DNA of 52,547 bases from a virus. The translations under genes were made by a program, and so were the position numbers. Shown here in pieces: positions 16,177-23,851 of this stretch. Below the pieces are notes generated by a model. That model was not told where the DNA came from and searched no databases. It was given only the letters and a program-made list of their open reading frames with translations. The stretch is taken from the IMG/VR virus record IMGVR_UViG_3300032224_000653, positions 1 to 52,547 of that record. One strand, written 5' to 3'. Within the stretch, counting starts at the first letter, position 1; each line of letters begins with the position of its first letter.

Positions 16177-18630
16177 ATGCCAAGAAAACTACCGACTGTG
16201 CCCACCCTGGCAGAGATGAAGGCATTCCTTGATCGTGCTAAAGGATACAAGGAGCAGTTTACCACAGGCTTTTATCATAGCAGCCCAGCTAATAACATTA
16301 AAGAGTTTGATCCTACCAAGTCATCTAAGGATCCGATGTATATTACGCCACAGGCTACATTTGCAACCAGGGATCCTGAATTTTCTGAATCATTTTTGTC
16401 TATGAACAACAATGGCAAAATTAAATCTGGTTCTACAATGTACCCAGTGAGTATTAACTTAGGTCAACACTGGAACCCAAACACACCAGAGGGTCAGCAA
16501 CTTATTTCTGATTTTATTCAAAAATATCCAAAGCGTGTTAACCTTGAAAAGAATTTAAAACGTGGTGACTGGACCGCAGTAGAAAACGCAGACTTTATGC
16601 GTCACTTGCAAGATACTGGCCATGACACCTTCCATGTAATGGAGGGTGGTGTTCCTAACGTGGGTGTGTTTCAACCACAAAACATCCGTGGTAAGTTTGC
16701 AGACTACAACCCAGACGAGGCAATGAGCCCCGACTTTATGAAGGCCGAGGGTGGTTTAATCCACATGGCACCGGGCGGTAAAGTTCCTGAGGCGGTTGTT
16801 AAGGCATATAAGTTATTTAGAACCAAGCCAAACGATCCAGAGACGCTCTATCCGCTGTTTGTTAACGCCAATAAGCCCGTACCCATGAACGAGTGGGTTA
16901 ACGCCGAGGTGGGGCCTGTAGCGGCCTCTGGTAAGGTAAAATCAAAGCTAGGTGAGTTGGCATACCGTCCAGGTTGGCACGCAGGTGATTTACCTATCGC
17001 GACACACATTGGTGGTAAGTCTGATCCTACATTAAAGGCGCCAGACTACCGTAGACCTGATGAGGTTTGGGCCGAGGTTGAGATGCCTAACGATGTTGAC
17101 TGGCAGACAATTGCCAATCAACGTGCCCAAACAAATAAGGCTGGTAAAGTTATTCCCCGCACCGCCCATATTACCGATCAAGTTCCAGAGGGTGGTCATT
17201 ACCGATATAAGACCAGTCCCAATATGGAGGGCAACTGGCTTATTGGTGGCAACATGAAGGTCAATAGAATTTTGACTAACGAAGAGGTGCAGGCTATTAA
17301 CGAGGCCGCTGGTATGGCAGACCTGCCACGCTTTACACCACTGCCAGGTAAAGCTGACGGTGGCTCTATTGGACACTTTCAAGTTGGTGGTAAAATTGGT
17401 TTGGCGTTAGACCTTGCCAAAAAAATTGCACCTAAATTTGATATAAACGCTGTTCAAAACATGCCGGTTGGTTCTGCGGCAAAGCAGGTGCCGGTGGCAA
17501 GGGCATTCCAAATGCTGTCATCTGAAAATGTTGACCCCGCAGTTAAAGCTAAAATATTCAAAGATTACATCACCAAGCATCCTGACTTAATTAGAAAATC
17601 TGGCGCCACAAATTACGATGAGCTTACACAGGCGGCGTATCAACAGATGGTAAAAGAAACAAAAGATCAGTACGATGTTATGACCGGCGCAGGCATCAAG
17701 CTAGACTTTGATCCAACCGGATCTAAGGGATACAAAAGCTCAGCCGAGATGTTAAAAGACGCCGGACAAAATAAACACCTTACCGTCTTCCAGGGTGGTG
17801 ATCCACATCCGTTTGTACCACAAGAATCTAACGAACAGTTTAGGGCCGTACATGATTATTTTGGTCATGGCACCAGCGGGGCATCGTTTGGTCCTAAGGG
17901 TGAAGAGTTGGCCTACGGTGCGCACTCACAAATGTACTCACCACTGGCCAGGCTTGCCGCCGCAACAGAGACCCGAGGTCAAAACTCTTTTGTTAATTAC
18001 TCTGGAATAAATGACGAGCTCATTAAAAAGATGAACGAGGCCCGCGCCAAAGGAGCCTCACCAGAGGAGCTACAACAACTTGGTCAGCAATGGCAATACG
18101 CCCCACAAAAGGGTTTGATCTTGCCATCGGAGCAGGTTGATATTAACTACAAGGGATACTCCGCCGGTGGTGAGATTATCAAACAGGCGCTGCAGCACGC
18201 CAAGTCTGTGCCGTTTGTACACTTCTCCAAATCATCTAATATCTCACGTCTAGAGCCCGCCATGTACGGCACAGGTATTAGGGGCGCCGAGGGTGTGCGG
18301 CTACAAGACGCGCCAGACATTCGCCCACGTTCGTACTTTTATACTGACAGGCCAGATGTTCGCCCAGAGCAAGGACTTGGCTCACACAAATACAGCGGGG
18401 TATCCGAGCTAAGCTATCCTCTGCATGAGGACCCCGCTGGATTTTATAAGTTGGCCAAGGAGCTGGCCAAGGACCAATACTTTGCTAAGCAGGGTAAAGA
18501 AATTGTTGATCAGCCTAAAATGCTTAACGAAGTAGAGCGCGCAATTAAAAAAGCGGGCTACACAGGATACCATACTGATGATGCAGGCATCCTGTTTAAC
18601 CCGACTGAAGTTAAAAAAATTACAGAGTAA
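16177..18630 (+). CDS. Multi-domain polyvalent protein with ART-like modules
   Basis: An 817-residue chain of apparently four folded modules joined by GG linkers. Module 1 (about 18-185: GFYHSSPANNIKEFDP, ATFATRDPEFSESF, VGVFQPQNIRG) has the strand order of ADP-ribosyltransferase-like folds. Module 2 (about 205-385) carries LAYRPGWHAGDLP, VWAEVEMPNDVDW and NWLIGGNMKVNRIL. Module 3 (about 430-650) carries FRAVHDYFGHGTSG, EELAYGAHSQMYSPLARL and ETRGQNSFVNY. Module 4 (about 665-817: VPFVHFSKSSNISRLEPAMY, PRSYFYTD, AGYTGYHTDDAGILF) is again ART-like. This matches the polyvalent-protein theme of injected phage effectors. ATG 16177 is preferred over an upstream in-frame ATG (16102) that would overlap the previous gene by 71 bases. 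Enzymatic activity is not proven. Confidence 0.65.
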   Translation: MPRKLPTVPTLAEMKAFLDRAKGYKEQFTTGFYHSSPANNIKEFDPTKSSKDPMYITPQATFATRDPEFSESFLSMNNNGKIKSGSTMYPVSINLGQHWNPNTPEGQQLISDFIQKYPKRVNLEKNLKRGDWTAVENADFMRHLQDTGHDTFHVMEGGVPNVGVFQPQNIRGKFADYNPDEAMSPDFMKAEGGLIHMAPGGKVPEAVVKAYKLFRTKPNDPETLYPLFVNANKPVPMNEWVNAEVGPVAASGKVKSKLGELAYRPGWHAGDLPIATHIGGKSDPTLKAPDYRRPDEVWAEVEMPNDVDWQTIANQRAQTNKAGKVIPRTAHITDQVPEGGHYRYKTSPNMEGNWLIGGNMKVNRILTNEEVQAINEAAGMADLPRFTPLPGKADGGSIGHFQVGGKIGLALDLAKKIAPKFDINAVQNMPVGSAAKQVPVARAFQMLSSENVDPAVKAKIFKDYITKHPDLIRKSGATNYDELTQAAYQQMVKETKDQYDVMTGAGIKLDFDPTGSKGYKSSAEMLKDAGQNKHLTVFQGGDPHPFVPQESNEQFRAVHDYFGHGTSGASFGPKGEELAYGAHSQMYSPLARLAAATETRGQNSFVNYSGINDELIKKMNEARAKGASPEELQQLGQQWQYAPQKGLILPSEQVDINYKGYSAGGEIIKQALQHAKSVPFVHFSKSSNISRLEPAMYGTGIRGAEGVRLQDAPDIRPRSYFYTDRPDVRPEQGLGSHKYSGVSELSYPLHEDPAGFYKLAKELAKDQYFAKQGKEIVDQPKMLNEVERAIKKAGYTGYHTDDAGILFNPTEVKKITE

Positions 18631-20553
18631 TTACTTACGGTAACGCTTGCCGTGCCAGCCCTCCGCTGCAAGAGGAAAGTCAGGAGCCCACGTTGGTGGC
18701 TGTACCATAATCTTGGTAACGTCGGCCAATGCGGACTCCCCGCTTTGTTCTTCTACTAGGAGTAGCACCTCATCATGGATACTGTTGATCACCTCGTAAC
18801 CGGCTTTCTCAAGGTTAAGCATAGCCACGGCAAGACAATCTCTTGCGGTGCCCTGTACGGCGGACTGAAAGAGAGAGCTACCAATCAAGGCGTTTCTGCC
18901 CCACTGCCGGGTGTAAGTGTTCTGGCTGTGGACGGTAACGCCGAGCTTTTGACTGCCCCAAGGAGTGGTGAGCAGCTCGAGCTGTGGCCGCTGCCAGCAG
19001 ATGAGTCTGCCTGATGGTAGTTGCATCCACAGAGCATTCTTGGCAACCTTTAAAACCAGTCTATCACCGGCGCGAAACGGGTTGCCGGGATTCTCTACTG
19101 CCTGAATCGCAGCGCCCTCGCACTTCGCCCATAGCTCCTTTACCCGCGCATAGGAGGTGCGATAATTATCTACTGCGTTCTTTGCCTGTCCTTCTGATAG
19201 CGTGACGCCCATCCCCTCAGCATACTTAACCAACCCTTTGGCACCTTGGCCAAACATCGCACCAAGGACCGCAGACTTGCTAATCTGGCGTTGTTCCTTC
19301 GTGACCTCATCATAGCTGATTCTATACAAGCTCTCTGCAGCGAAGACCTTATACTCATCTAATCCTTTCCGGAACAATTCCACCTTATCTTTTTGCCCAG
19401 CCAAGTAGACGCCAACTCGGTTTTCAATTGAGCTAAAGTCCACATCGACAAAAGTCTTTCCCTCTGGTGCCTTGATTGCCGAACGAACCAAAGACGACAG
19501 TTGATCCATTCCACCTTTGCCTTGATCAAACACAATCGGAATTGCAATTTCAATTTCAGCATCCTCAATGGTAGGACGTGCAATATTTTGTAAATTAAGA
19601 CCACCACGGCTGGCCCAACGACCGGTACTTGCGCCATGGTAAACAAGAGTGTTACGAATCCGTCCCTCACGTTGTATCTCCATCATCTTAGCGTACTTAG
19701 CCACGCTAGTCTGGCTTCCCTCCTGTCTTAACTCCAACGCACGCCTAATATCTCTATCTAAGTTAGTGTCCACTAACTTAGCTGAGACGGTCTCGGCGGT
19801 CAAATCTTTTAGACCGGCGCCCTTCTCATTTAACCAGGCCAGTAATTTAGCCCTCTCTGAGGGCCTACAACCGGTCAGGAAGAGCAGTTCGTTGTCCAGT
19901 AGGGCCTGGGCCTCATCGACGGCCTTAACGGCGCTCCTGAGCTCTTCTGGGGCCACTGGGACGCCTCTTAGGTTGATCCGCTGGGTGAGCTCCCAGACCT
20001 GCTGCTCGAGGTCGCTAAGGGGCCTTAAATTGGCCACAATCGACATCTCTGTGCGTACGTCCTGTGCGCAATAATCAAACAGCTCCCGCATCAGCTCAGG
20101 GTCATTATTAAAGACGCCCTTGCTGGTGGGCCTGGATAGCTTTTGAATCAGGCGCTTACCTACGGCGTCTTTCTTGTGCTCAGAATCCATAAAGTTACCG
20201 GCCTCATCCAGGCTCTGTGGGACGTTGTTAGCCGCGGCGATAGCCATGGAGTCAATCACCTGCTCCAGTTTTAAGACAGGCCAGCCGTACTTAGGCACAC
20301 AGACGCAGTTCCAGATGGCGTACTCGAACATGGCGTTCCATGCCTGGATTTTGCCACCACCACGAACATAGGCTAGTAGATCGTTTAGATCCAAGTTAGC
20401 TGTTGGGCGTGGTACTGTTACTTTTACATTGTCGGGAGTTGTGCCAAACGCAATACACAAGACATCTGTTGATAGACAGTTTGCGTACTTGTCGAGTCCG
20501 ACATCTGGCAGGTTGGCAAAGCTACGTGTCTCAAAGTCAATGCTATAAATCAT
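18631..20553 (-). CDS. Family A DNA polymerase with 3'-5' exonuclease
   Basis: Replicative polymerase, 640 residues. The exonuclease domain has D6 and E8 in SIDFETR, N73 in WNAMFEYAIW and Y161/D165 in YCAQDVRTEM (DEDDy type). The polymerase domain has motif A VDFSSIENRV (D372, E377), motif B RQISKSAVLGAMFGQG (R422, K426) and motif C SIHDEV (H593, D594, E595), so all catalytic residues are present. There is no 5'-3' nuclease domain, as in other phage PolA enzymes. AAGGAG precedes the ATG, and a phage-type promoter lies 40 bases upstream. Its stop codon abuts the stop of the convergent plus-strand gene. Confidence 0.95.
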   Translation of the reverse strand: MIYSIDFETRSFANLPDVGLDKYANCLSTDVLCIAFGTTPDNVKVTVPRPTANLDLNDLLAYVRGGGKIQAWNAMFEYAIWNCVCVPKYGWPVLKLEQVIDSMAIAAANNVPQSLDEAGNFMDSEHKKDAVGKRLIQKLSRPTSKGVFNNDPELMRELFDYCAQDVRTEMSIVANLRPLSDLEQQVWELTQRINLRGVPVAPEELRSAVKAVDEAQALLDNELLFLTGCRPSERAKLLAWLNEKGAGLKDLTAETVSAKLVDTNLDRDIRRALELRQEGSQTSVAKYAKMMEIQREGRIRNTLVYHGASTGRWASRGGLNLQNIARPTIEDAEIEIAIPIVFDQGKGGMDQLSSLVRSAIKAPEGKTFVDVDFSSIENRVGVYLAGQKDKVELFRKGLDEYKVFAAESLYRISYDEVTKEQRQISKSAVLGAMFGQGAKGLVKYAEGMGVTLSEGQAKNAVDNYRTSYARVKELWAKCEGAAIQAVENPGNPFRAGDRLVLKVAKNALWMQLPSGRLICWQRPQLELLTTPWGSQKLGVTVHSQNTYTRQWGRNALIGSSLFQSAVQGTARDCLAVAMLNLEKAGYEVINSIHDEVLLLVEEQSGESALADVTKIMVQPPTWAPDFPLAAEGWHGKRYRK

Positions 20554-20584
20554 AAGTGCTCCTTAGGCAAAGCAGACGTATCTG

Positions 20585-20602
20585 CAGACATACTAATACG
20601 CA
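20585..20602 (-). promoter_or_regulatory. Phage-type promoter, DNA polymerase
   Basis: TGCGTATTAGTA read on the minus strand (20591-20602), predicted +1 G at 20585. It directly follows the terminator of the upstream operon, so the T-tract of the terminator forms the start of the promoter. Confidence 0.7.
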
Positions 20603-20625
20603 AAAAAGGGGAGCCGAGGCTCCCC
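20603..20625 (-). terminator. Intrinsic terminator after DUF1289 gene
   Basis: GGGGAGC-CTCG-GCTCCCC, a perfect 7-bp stem with a 4-base loop, followed by six T on the minus strand. It closes the ribonucleotide reductase-DUF1289 operon and directly precedes the polymerase promoter. Confidence 0.88.
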
Positions 20626-20647
20626 AAGTCACCACCATGTGAAATTG

Positions 20648-20839
20648 TTAATTAAATATTCGATCTATTACCTGTTGTTTTTCGTTGTTTGATAAACGTG
20701 TCCAGGCCGTAATCTCTTCCCTTGTTCTTTGGCAGCCCTTACAAACTCCGAATAGATTGAGGGTACAGACCCCGGTGCATGGACTCGCCACGTCCATGCT
20801 AGACTCCAGTTTCTCAAATTTAACGGCGGGCATAGCCAC
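20648..20839 (-). CDS. DUF1289 cysteine-rich small protein
   Basis: Sixty-three residues with SPCTGVCTLN, C-x2-C around FGVCKGCQRT and EITAWTRL, the exact signature of DUF1289 proteins (four conserved cysteines, probably metal-binding). The family's biochemical role is unknown. Two starts are possible: GTG 20839, three bases after the reductase stop, or ATG 20833, giving 61 residues. Neither has a clear ribosome site, so coupling to the reductase is likely. Operon position next to the reductase might hint at a redox or metal link, but this is only context. Confidence 0.82.
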   Translation of the reverse strand: MAMPAVKFEKLESSMDVASPCTGVCTLNLFGVCKGCQRTREEITAWTRLSNNEKQQVIDRIFN

Positions 20840-20842
20840 GGA

Positions 20843-22717
20843 TCAGATTTCACAGACACCGGCGGTACACGCCAACATCTGCGCGCCCTCTACGTTGTCG
20901 GTGTTTTCTCTGAGCTGGAGCCAGTCGACGACGGGGATGCTGGCCTTGAGCTTGTTGTATTCTTCTTCGGTGCACTCTTCGTACGGAGCTTGGCGATATG
21001 TTCCACCGTCGTACGGGAGATAGCTAACTCCGCTGATTTCTCCAAAGTGATCCCAGGTCCAGGCTCCGACGGCTGGCCAGTCTCCTTCGGCGACGGAGAT
21101 GGTGACTGAGGGCTTGTGCTCGCACCAGTGCCTTTGGTAGGTGAGCCAGAGCTCGAGGTGGGCGATTGGTGTGACGTCGTCTCTAACAAGTCCGTCAGGT
21201 GCTCTCTGAGGGAAACTGAAGACGGTAGTCTGGGTTGGCTTGTAAACGCAGTCTTCAGCTGGTACTCCTTGTCCAACAAGGAACTGGGTGAGAGGATCTT
21301 TTTTATCTCCTCGCACTCTGCGGATATAGTATTTACTATGGCGAGGGTGGATGCCACTCGCCGAATCAACGAGCTGGGATACTGTTCCACTTGGCTTGAC
21401 GCATGTGATAGAAGCGCTGACAGGGATTCCGAGAGCTGCTGCCCATTCTGTATTTGTTGCTCGAGCGCATTCTCTAAGTTCGTCCAATAAAACATTTAAT
21501 TCCTCTCCTTGTGTACACAAGAGTTTGTTGTCGTAGATTCCGGTGAGTGATACACCAAGTAATCGCTCTTCTTCCGTATTGCGCTGCCAGACTTTACGGA
21601 GATAAGGGAACTTAGTGAATGTACTTTGGATAGTACCCAGTATTGAAGCCAGACGTACTTTACGTAAAAGCGTTTCTTTATTGTCATCATGTCGTACTAC
21701 TACCTCGCTAAGGTTACAAAATTGGTAGGGCCTAAGAACAATCTCTGAGCAGGGGTTGGTTCCGAATTCAAAGTTAGGATCACGGTGCCCGTACTTCTCC
21801 ACAGTTTTACGCGCAGCCTCACGATTGAATATCCCTCTCTCTCCACTATGTGAATTGTATAGAGACAACCACTCTTCCATAAACTTTCCAACGGTAGGTG
21901 TCTCATTATAAACCGCGCTATTGTTGGCGAGTGCACGGTGAGGTGCGGTGTCCCACCAGGGTCCAGCTTTAGCATGTCGAATTCTTTCATCATCAAGGTC
22001 AGACAACGAGATCATTGCAGAGCGACGCACGCCGCCTACCACAACCACCTCACCAATTTTACACATCAGGTCGTGGCACTCTAAACTATTTAGCTTACGA
22101 CCTTTAGCGTGTTTAAATGTTGCTACAGTAAACTCAAATAGATCTACTAATGGTTGCGGCCCAGAGGCTCTTCCACCAAATGTTTTGAGTCGTGCTCCGG
22201 CAGGTCTAATGGTTGATACATCCCACTGGGGAATTTCCCCGGCGTAGAGGTGTGCGATGAGAAGACGCAATGACTTGGCCCATCCCTCCTTAGAATCGTG
22301 GACGTTGATCGTGCCCCCGCTATTAAATAACTTTTCTGGCACTTCTGGCAGTTGATTAATATATTTAGATTCAACGCTAAAGCCGACGCCCGTTCCGCAG
22401 AGCAAAATAAACATCGCCTCATCAAACGACTTAACGTCATCAACAGGTAGGTACGAACAATTGTATACGCATGTGTTATCACGGTCGGCGCTCTTTCCTG
22501 CAGTCATCATGGCACGCATGGACGGCATCAATTCAAGGTTAACGATAGAGTTATACAACTCTGCTTTTAATTCACTGTTGCCAGTAATGGCCGGTGTGCG
22601 GCTAAAGATGTAATCTGTAAAGCGGGTTACTGTCTCTGGCCATGTCTCACGACGACCCTTGTCATCTTGAAATCTGGCGTAACGGCTGGCGGCAATGTAT
22701 TCTTGATACTGATCCAT
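20843..22717 (-). CDS. nrdJ: Class II (adenosylcobalamin-dependent) ribonucleotide reductase
   Basis: Makes deoxynucleotides using coenzyme B12. The 624-residue monomer resembles the Lactobacillus RTPR type. It has C83 and C87 (NTCVYNCSYL), FNREAA near 297, NPCSEI with C323 and E325 and QFCNLSEV with C334 in the active-site positions. A C-terminal C617-x4-C622 pair (CTAGVCEI) fits the thioredoxin-reducible tail. No ATP cone is evident. The requirement for B12 fits aquatic phages that must work with or without oxygen. It is preceded by a terminator but no TGCGTATTAG motif. The upstream minus strand has a TAATATAGAG stretch as a possible weak promoter. Confidence 0.93.
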   Translation of the reverse strand: MDQYQEYIAASRYARFQDDKGRRETWPETVTRFTDYIFSRTPAITGNSELKAELYNSIVNLELMPSMRAMMTAGKSADRDNTCVYNCSYLPVDDVKSFDEAMFILLCGTGVGFSVESKYINQLPEVPEKLFNSGGTINVHDSKEGWAKSLRLLIAHLYAGEIPQWDVSTIRPAGARLKTFGGRASGPQPLVDLFEFTVATFKHAKGRKLNSLECHDLMCKIGEVVVVGGVRRSAMISLSDLDDERIRHAKAGPWWDTAPHRALANNSAVYNETPTVGKFMEEWLSLYNSHSGERGIFNREAARKTVEKYGHRDPNFEFGTNPCSEIVLRPYQFCNLSEVVVRHDDNKETLLRKVRLASILGTIQSTFTKFPYLRKVWQRNTEEERLLGVSLTGIYDNKLLCTQGEELNVLLDELRECARATNTEWAAALGIPVSASITCVKPSGTVSQLVDSASGIHPRHSKYYIRRVRGDKKDPLTQFLVGQGVPAEDCVYKPTQTTVFSFPQRAPDGLVRDDVTPIAHLELWLTYQRHWCEHKPSVTISVAEGDWPAVGAWTWDHFGEISGVSYLPYDGGTYRQAPYEECTEEEYNKLKASIPVVDWLQLRENTDNVEGAQMLACTAGVCEI

Positions 22718-22751
22718 TTATTATTCTCTATATTATCTGGTTGATAAAGGG

Positions 22752-22782
22752 TAAAAAGCCCGACGCAGTTTCTACGCCGGGC
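22752..22782 (-). terminator. Intrinsic terminator after ssDNA-binding protein gene
   Basis: On the minus strand GCCCGGCG...CGTCGGGC, an 8-bp stem with one G-U pair and a 9-base loop, followed by TTTTTA. It separates the ssDNA-binding protein gene from the reductase gene. Confidence 0.85.
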
Positions 22783-22809
22783 CGCCCATCTACTGGGTAC
22801 TACAACTAC

Positions 22810-23328
22810 TTATACTGCGAAGTCTGCCGCTGCTGTGGTAGAGCCACCAAACTTCTCACCATCTTCCAACTTCTGCACGTTGTTTAAACCTGCCGCGATG
22901 CCCTTAGAGCCACTTGTATCGTACGGATACAATGTGATTGATGCACGACCATAGCAACCTGAGTAGAACTCGCTGGTGTCAATGATAGGGTTCAAGTCGG
23001 CGTCAACAATACCTGGCTTTTCGTTAGAGCTGGCGTTGATGAAGTAGTGACCTGCGTATGCTGGGTCATCCTTCTCTGCGTCACCGTCACGTAGACCACC
23101 CTTGAGTGTCTTAGGAATAGAGCCACCCCATACTACGGCGTTGGCCGTCTTGGTGTCCTCGAATGCCTTCTTAAAGCGGTTTACTGTGTCTGTGTCAGAC
23201 TTAGGGATCAAGATTGAAACTGAGTACTTTAACACGCCGTTAGGTGTCTCAGCAGGCTGGAACACGTTAGCGTAAGAGAAACGTACTTTGCCAGTTACAA
23301 ACTTGGTCTTGATTGATTTTGATGCCAT
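22810..23328 (-). CDS. Single-stranded DNA-binding protein (DUF2815/Enc34 type)
   Basis: A 172-residue OB-fold type protein with the order FVTGKVRFSYANVFQP, KYSVSILIPKSD, YFINASSNEKPGIVD, FYSGCYGRASITLYPYD and KGIAAGLNNVQKLEDG, characteristic of DUF2815, the Enc34-type phage SSB. It coats the ssDNA made by the phage polymerase and helicase. ATG 23328 is chosen for the AAGGAAA 8-10 bases upstream. The C-terminus is not the acidic tail of bacterial SSB. It has its own phage-type promoter, and the 62-base leader encodes a possible 8-residue peptide and a hairpin. Confidence 0.92.
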   Translation of the reverse strand: MASKSIKTKFVTGKVRFSYANVFQPAETPNGVLKYSVSILIPKSDTDTVNRFKKAFEDTKTANAVVWGGSIPKTLKGGLRDGDAEKDDPAYAGHYFINASSNEKPGIVDADLNPIIDTSEFYSGCYGRASITLYPYDTSGSKGIAAGLNNVQKLEDGEKFGGSTTAAADFAV

Positions 23329-23352
23329 GATGATTATTTCCTTTTTAACATA

Positions 23353-23380
23353 AAGACTGGTCTTCAATTGGGGCCAGTCT
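23353..23380 (-). promoter_or_regulatory. Leader hairpin upstream of ssDNA-binding protein gene
   Basis: AGACTGG / CCAGTCT, a perfect 7-bp stem in the SSB mRNA leader, between predicted +1 (23390) and the ribosome site. A short reading frame MGRQTGPN-stop (23390-23364), starting at the predicted +1, runs through the 5' arm and ends in the loop. Confidence 0.45.
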
Positions 23381-23389
23381 GTCTACCCA

Positions 23390-23407
23390 TACTGCTACTA
23401 ATACGCA
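23390..23407 (-). promoter_or_regulatory. Phage-type promoter, ssDNA-binding protein
   Basis: TGCGTATTAGTA on the minus strand with +1 A at 23390, which is also the A of an ATG. A palindromic element TTTCACAATGTGA lies exactly 16 bases upstream of TGCG (23424-23436). Confidence 0.72.
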
Positions 23408-23423
23408 AATCTACTATTTACTA

Positions 23424-23436
23424 TTTCACAATGTGA
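23424..23436 (-). promoter_or_regulatory. Upstream palindrome TTTCACAATGTGA
   Basis: Near-perfect inverted repeat TCACA-A-TGTGA centred at about -40 relative to the predicted start. It is spaced from its promoter by the same 16 bases as the related element at 36100. Activator or regulator site inferred. Confidence 0.5.
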
Positions 23437-23441
23437 TAAAG

Positions 23442-23699
23442 TTAGGCGTCGTACAAAATGCCTAGCTCACCCATCGCCTGCTTCATCGCCAGCGCCTTGA
23501 TAAAGTCTGATAGATACTCAGGCTCCTCAATTACCTCCGGCTCTTCTGCTACTATGTCTAAAATTTCGTCAATTGATTCTCTTAGCTGGCAGATACCCTC
23601 TCGGTATCCGCTGCCTGGTAGAGTATCAAAGTCTTTTAAAAACTTATCAATCAATAGGTCCGGCACCTCAAACTCCGAACCATAGCACTCTACCATCAT
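23442..23699 (-). CDS. Hypothetical acidic protein
   Basis: Eighty-five residues starting MMVECYGSEFEV, with an acidic second half (DIVAEEPEVIEEPEYLSDF) and a helical end. GGAG lies 7-10 bases upstream of ATG 23699. It is packed between the membrane protein gene at 23708 and the SSB promoter, and its stop lies only six bases beyond the upstream palindrome element. No family recognised. Confidence 0.68.
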   Translation of the reverse strand: MMVECYGSEFEVPDLLIDKFLKDFDTLPGSGYREGICQLRESIDEILDIVAEEPEVIEEPEYLSDFIKALAMKQAMGELGILYDA

Positions 23700-23707
23700 A
23701 AAGGCTC

Positions 23708-23851
23708 CTATTTTGCCACCATAACCAACCCTATGTTGCCCATGGCGTAACCTAAAAACATAATGCCTGTCCCCGTACTGCCCTTCCAAAACTGTTCACA
23801 GGCCACGTAAAAATACACTAGGCCCATCGCCGCGATTAGCCACGTACTCAT
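23708..23851 (-). CDS. Small two-helix membrane protein
   Basis: Forty-seven residues: MSTWLIAAMGLVYFYVACEQ is a first membrane segment and TGIMFLGYAMGNIGLVMVA a second, joined by a short FWKGSTG turn. The start overlaps the nuclease stop as ATGA. Size and topology would suit a class II holin, but location in a replication operon rather than beside the lysozymes makes that uncertain. Confidence 0.66.
   Translation of the reverse strand: MSTWLIAAMGLVYFYVACEQFWKGSTGTGIMFLGYAMGNIGLVMVAK

Noticed and set aside
17055-17065. CTGATGAGG on the plus strand as a third hammerhead
   Set aside because: No matching GAAA strand, stem III or cleavage triplet nearby; it is ordinary coding sequence of the polyvalent protein.
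20890-21495. 201-codon same-strand frame within the reductase gene
   Set aside because: Ser/Thr/Pro-rich shadow of the in-frame reductase, which has all catalytic residues and continuous homology.
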